Of a DNA stretch of 12,806 bases, positions 12,307-12,806 are shown piece by piece. Within the stretch, counting starts at the first letter, position 1; every line of letters starts with the position of its first letter. The position numbers and the translations under genes are program-made. This DNA is from Acidobacteriota bacterium (GTDB lineage Bacteria; Acidobacteriota; Terriglobia; Terriglobales; Acidobacteriaceae): NCBI GenBank assembly GCA_003225655.1, contig QIAW01000281.1, positions 1 to 12,806 on the forward strand, given 5' to 3'. The notes beneath the pieces are model-generated. The model was not told where the DNA came from. It searched no databases and saw only the letters and a program-made list of their open reading frames with translations.

Positions 12307-12806
12307 TTGTCTGACGAGCGTCCATCATCAGTTCCTGAATCCTTGCCCGGTGATGCCTTTCCTGGCCCGGAGCTCCCGGGCGCGCAGGGCCCGACCGAAG
12401 CCGAGCTGGCCGAAGGCGCATTGCCGGGGATGGCCGGCGAGCAGGCCATCGCCCCTCAAATCGCTTCTACCGCCATCCAGATGCCGCGCCTGCTGCGCGC
12501 CGTCCGCAACCGCGACTTTTCCCTGTTTTGGGCGGGGAACTTTCTCTCCAACGTTGGCACCTGGATGCAGAACGTTGCCCAAGGCTGGTTGGTGCTCGAG
12601 CTCGCGGACAAGATGCCATCACACGAGGTCCTCGGCGGCTTCCAGACCAATGGCGCCTTCTGGCTGGGATTGGTGGGCTTTGACTCTTCGGCGCCCATGC
12701 TGGTCTCTGCCTTGATCGGCGGTGTGATCGCCGACCGTGTGAATCGGCGCGATCTGATGCTTCGTACGCAAACCGCGATGATGATCTTTGCCTTCATCAT
12801 GGCAGC
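12307..12806 (+). CDS. MFS exporter (MFS_3/EntS-like), 3' partial
   Basis: N-terminal part of a major facilitator superfamily transporter that runs off the window. Helix 1 covers DFSLFWAGNFLSNVGTWMQ and continues NVAQGWLVLEL. Helix 2 lies around APMLVSALIGG, followed by the MFS motif A variant GGVIADRVNRRDLM. Helix 3 begins at MMIFAFIMAA. TWMQNVAQGWLVLEL is typical of the MFS_3 group, which includes the enterobactin exporter EntS; the substrate here is unknown. The frame is open from 12301. Candidate starts are TTG at 12307, 12343 and 12421 and ATG at 12430. None has a good ribosome binding site, and GAAGG lies 4 bases before the TTG at 12421. A start at 12307 gives an unusual Pro/Glu/Gly-rich tail of about 40 residues before the conserved part. 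That tail lacks stop codons, which mildly favours it being coding. Confidence 0.85.
   Translation, partial: MSDERPSSVPESLPGDAFPGPELPGAQGPTEAELAEGALPGMAGEQAIAPQIASTAIQMPRLLRAVRNRDFSLFWAGNFLSNVGTWMQNVAQGWLVLELADKMPSHEVLGGFQTNGAFWLGLVGFDSSAPMLVSALIGGVIADRVNRRDLMLRTQTAMMIFAFIMA

Noticed and set aside
12350..12715. Plus-strand open frame of 121 codons at the right edge
   Set aside because: Another frame of the same strand encodes clear MFS helices and motif A and runs off the window. This frame is a shadow rich in Arg/Ser/Pro.

Overview
The window is chromosomal DNA of moderate-to-high GC content. The most likely source is an Acidobacteriota relative (Koribacter-like). I infer this from three things: a split-subunit glycine decarboxylase, a fadN-fadA-fadE type beta-oxidation operon, and intergenic spacers full of degenerate direct and inverted repeats of the CCTTTGTG/GTGGTTAA and GCCACGGAT kinds. 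This assignment rests on recall of such genomes, not on a search.

Layout. Positions 1-2702 (+) hold the 3' part of gcvPA and a complete gcvPB. They overlap by 4 bases and encode the two subunits of the glycine cleavage P-protein. A 91-residue protein of unknown function follows (2767-3042, +). Positions 9027 to 3101 (-) form a fatty-acid beta-oxidation cluster in the order fadN (hydroxyacyl-CoA dehydrogenase/enoyl-CoA hydratase), a four-helix membrane protein, fadA (thiolase) and fadE (acyl-CoA dehydrogenase). It has a strong sigma70-type promoter at 9318-9347. A 9+4+9 palindrome covering the spacer matches the known operator pattern of TetR-type FadR repressors, which are released by acyl-CoA. 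Upstream, also on the minus strand, lie a VIT/CCC1-family metal transporter, an NTF2/DUF4440-like protein, a GNAT acetyltransferase and a compact ABC-type ATPase. At the right edge the start of an MFS exporter is transcribed divergently (+).

The most notable result is that all three catalytic genes of the beta-oxidation operon look damaged, while their neighbours look intact. FadN lacks about 20 residues in frame, including the second catalytic glutamate of the hydratase site. fadA is broken by an apparent 35-base net deletion that shifts the frame. fadE has family-like coding sequence reaching an in-frame TAG, with no usable start codon ahead of the conserved N-terminus. This is either real decay of the operon or several local sequence or assembly errors, and the window alone cannot decide which.

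The second notable result is the repeat content. Related repeat modules lie within a few bases of most stop codons, and in several genes they supply the stop codon and sometimes the last residues. Two spacers carry AT-rich arrays with a period of about 8 bases. I found no CRISPR array, rRNA, tRNA or transposase.
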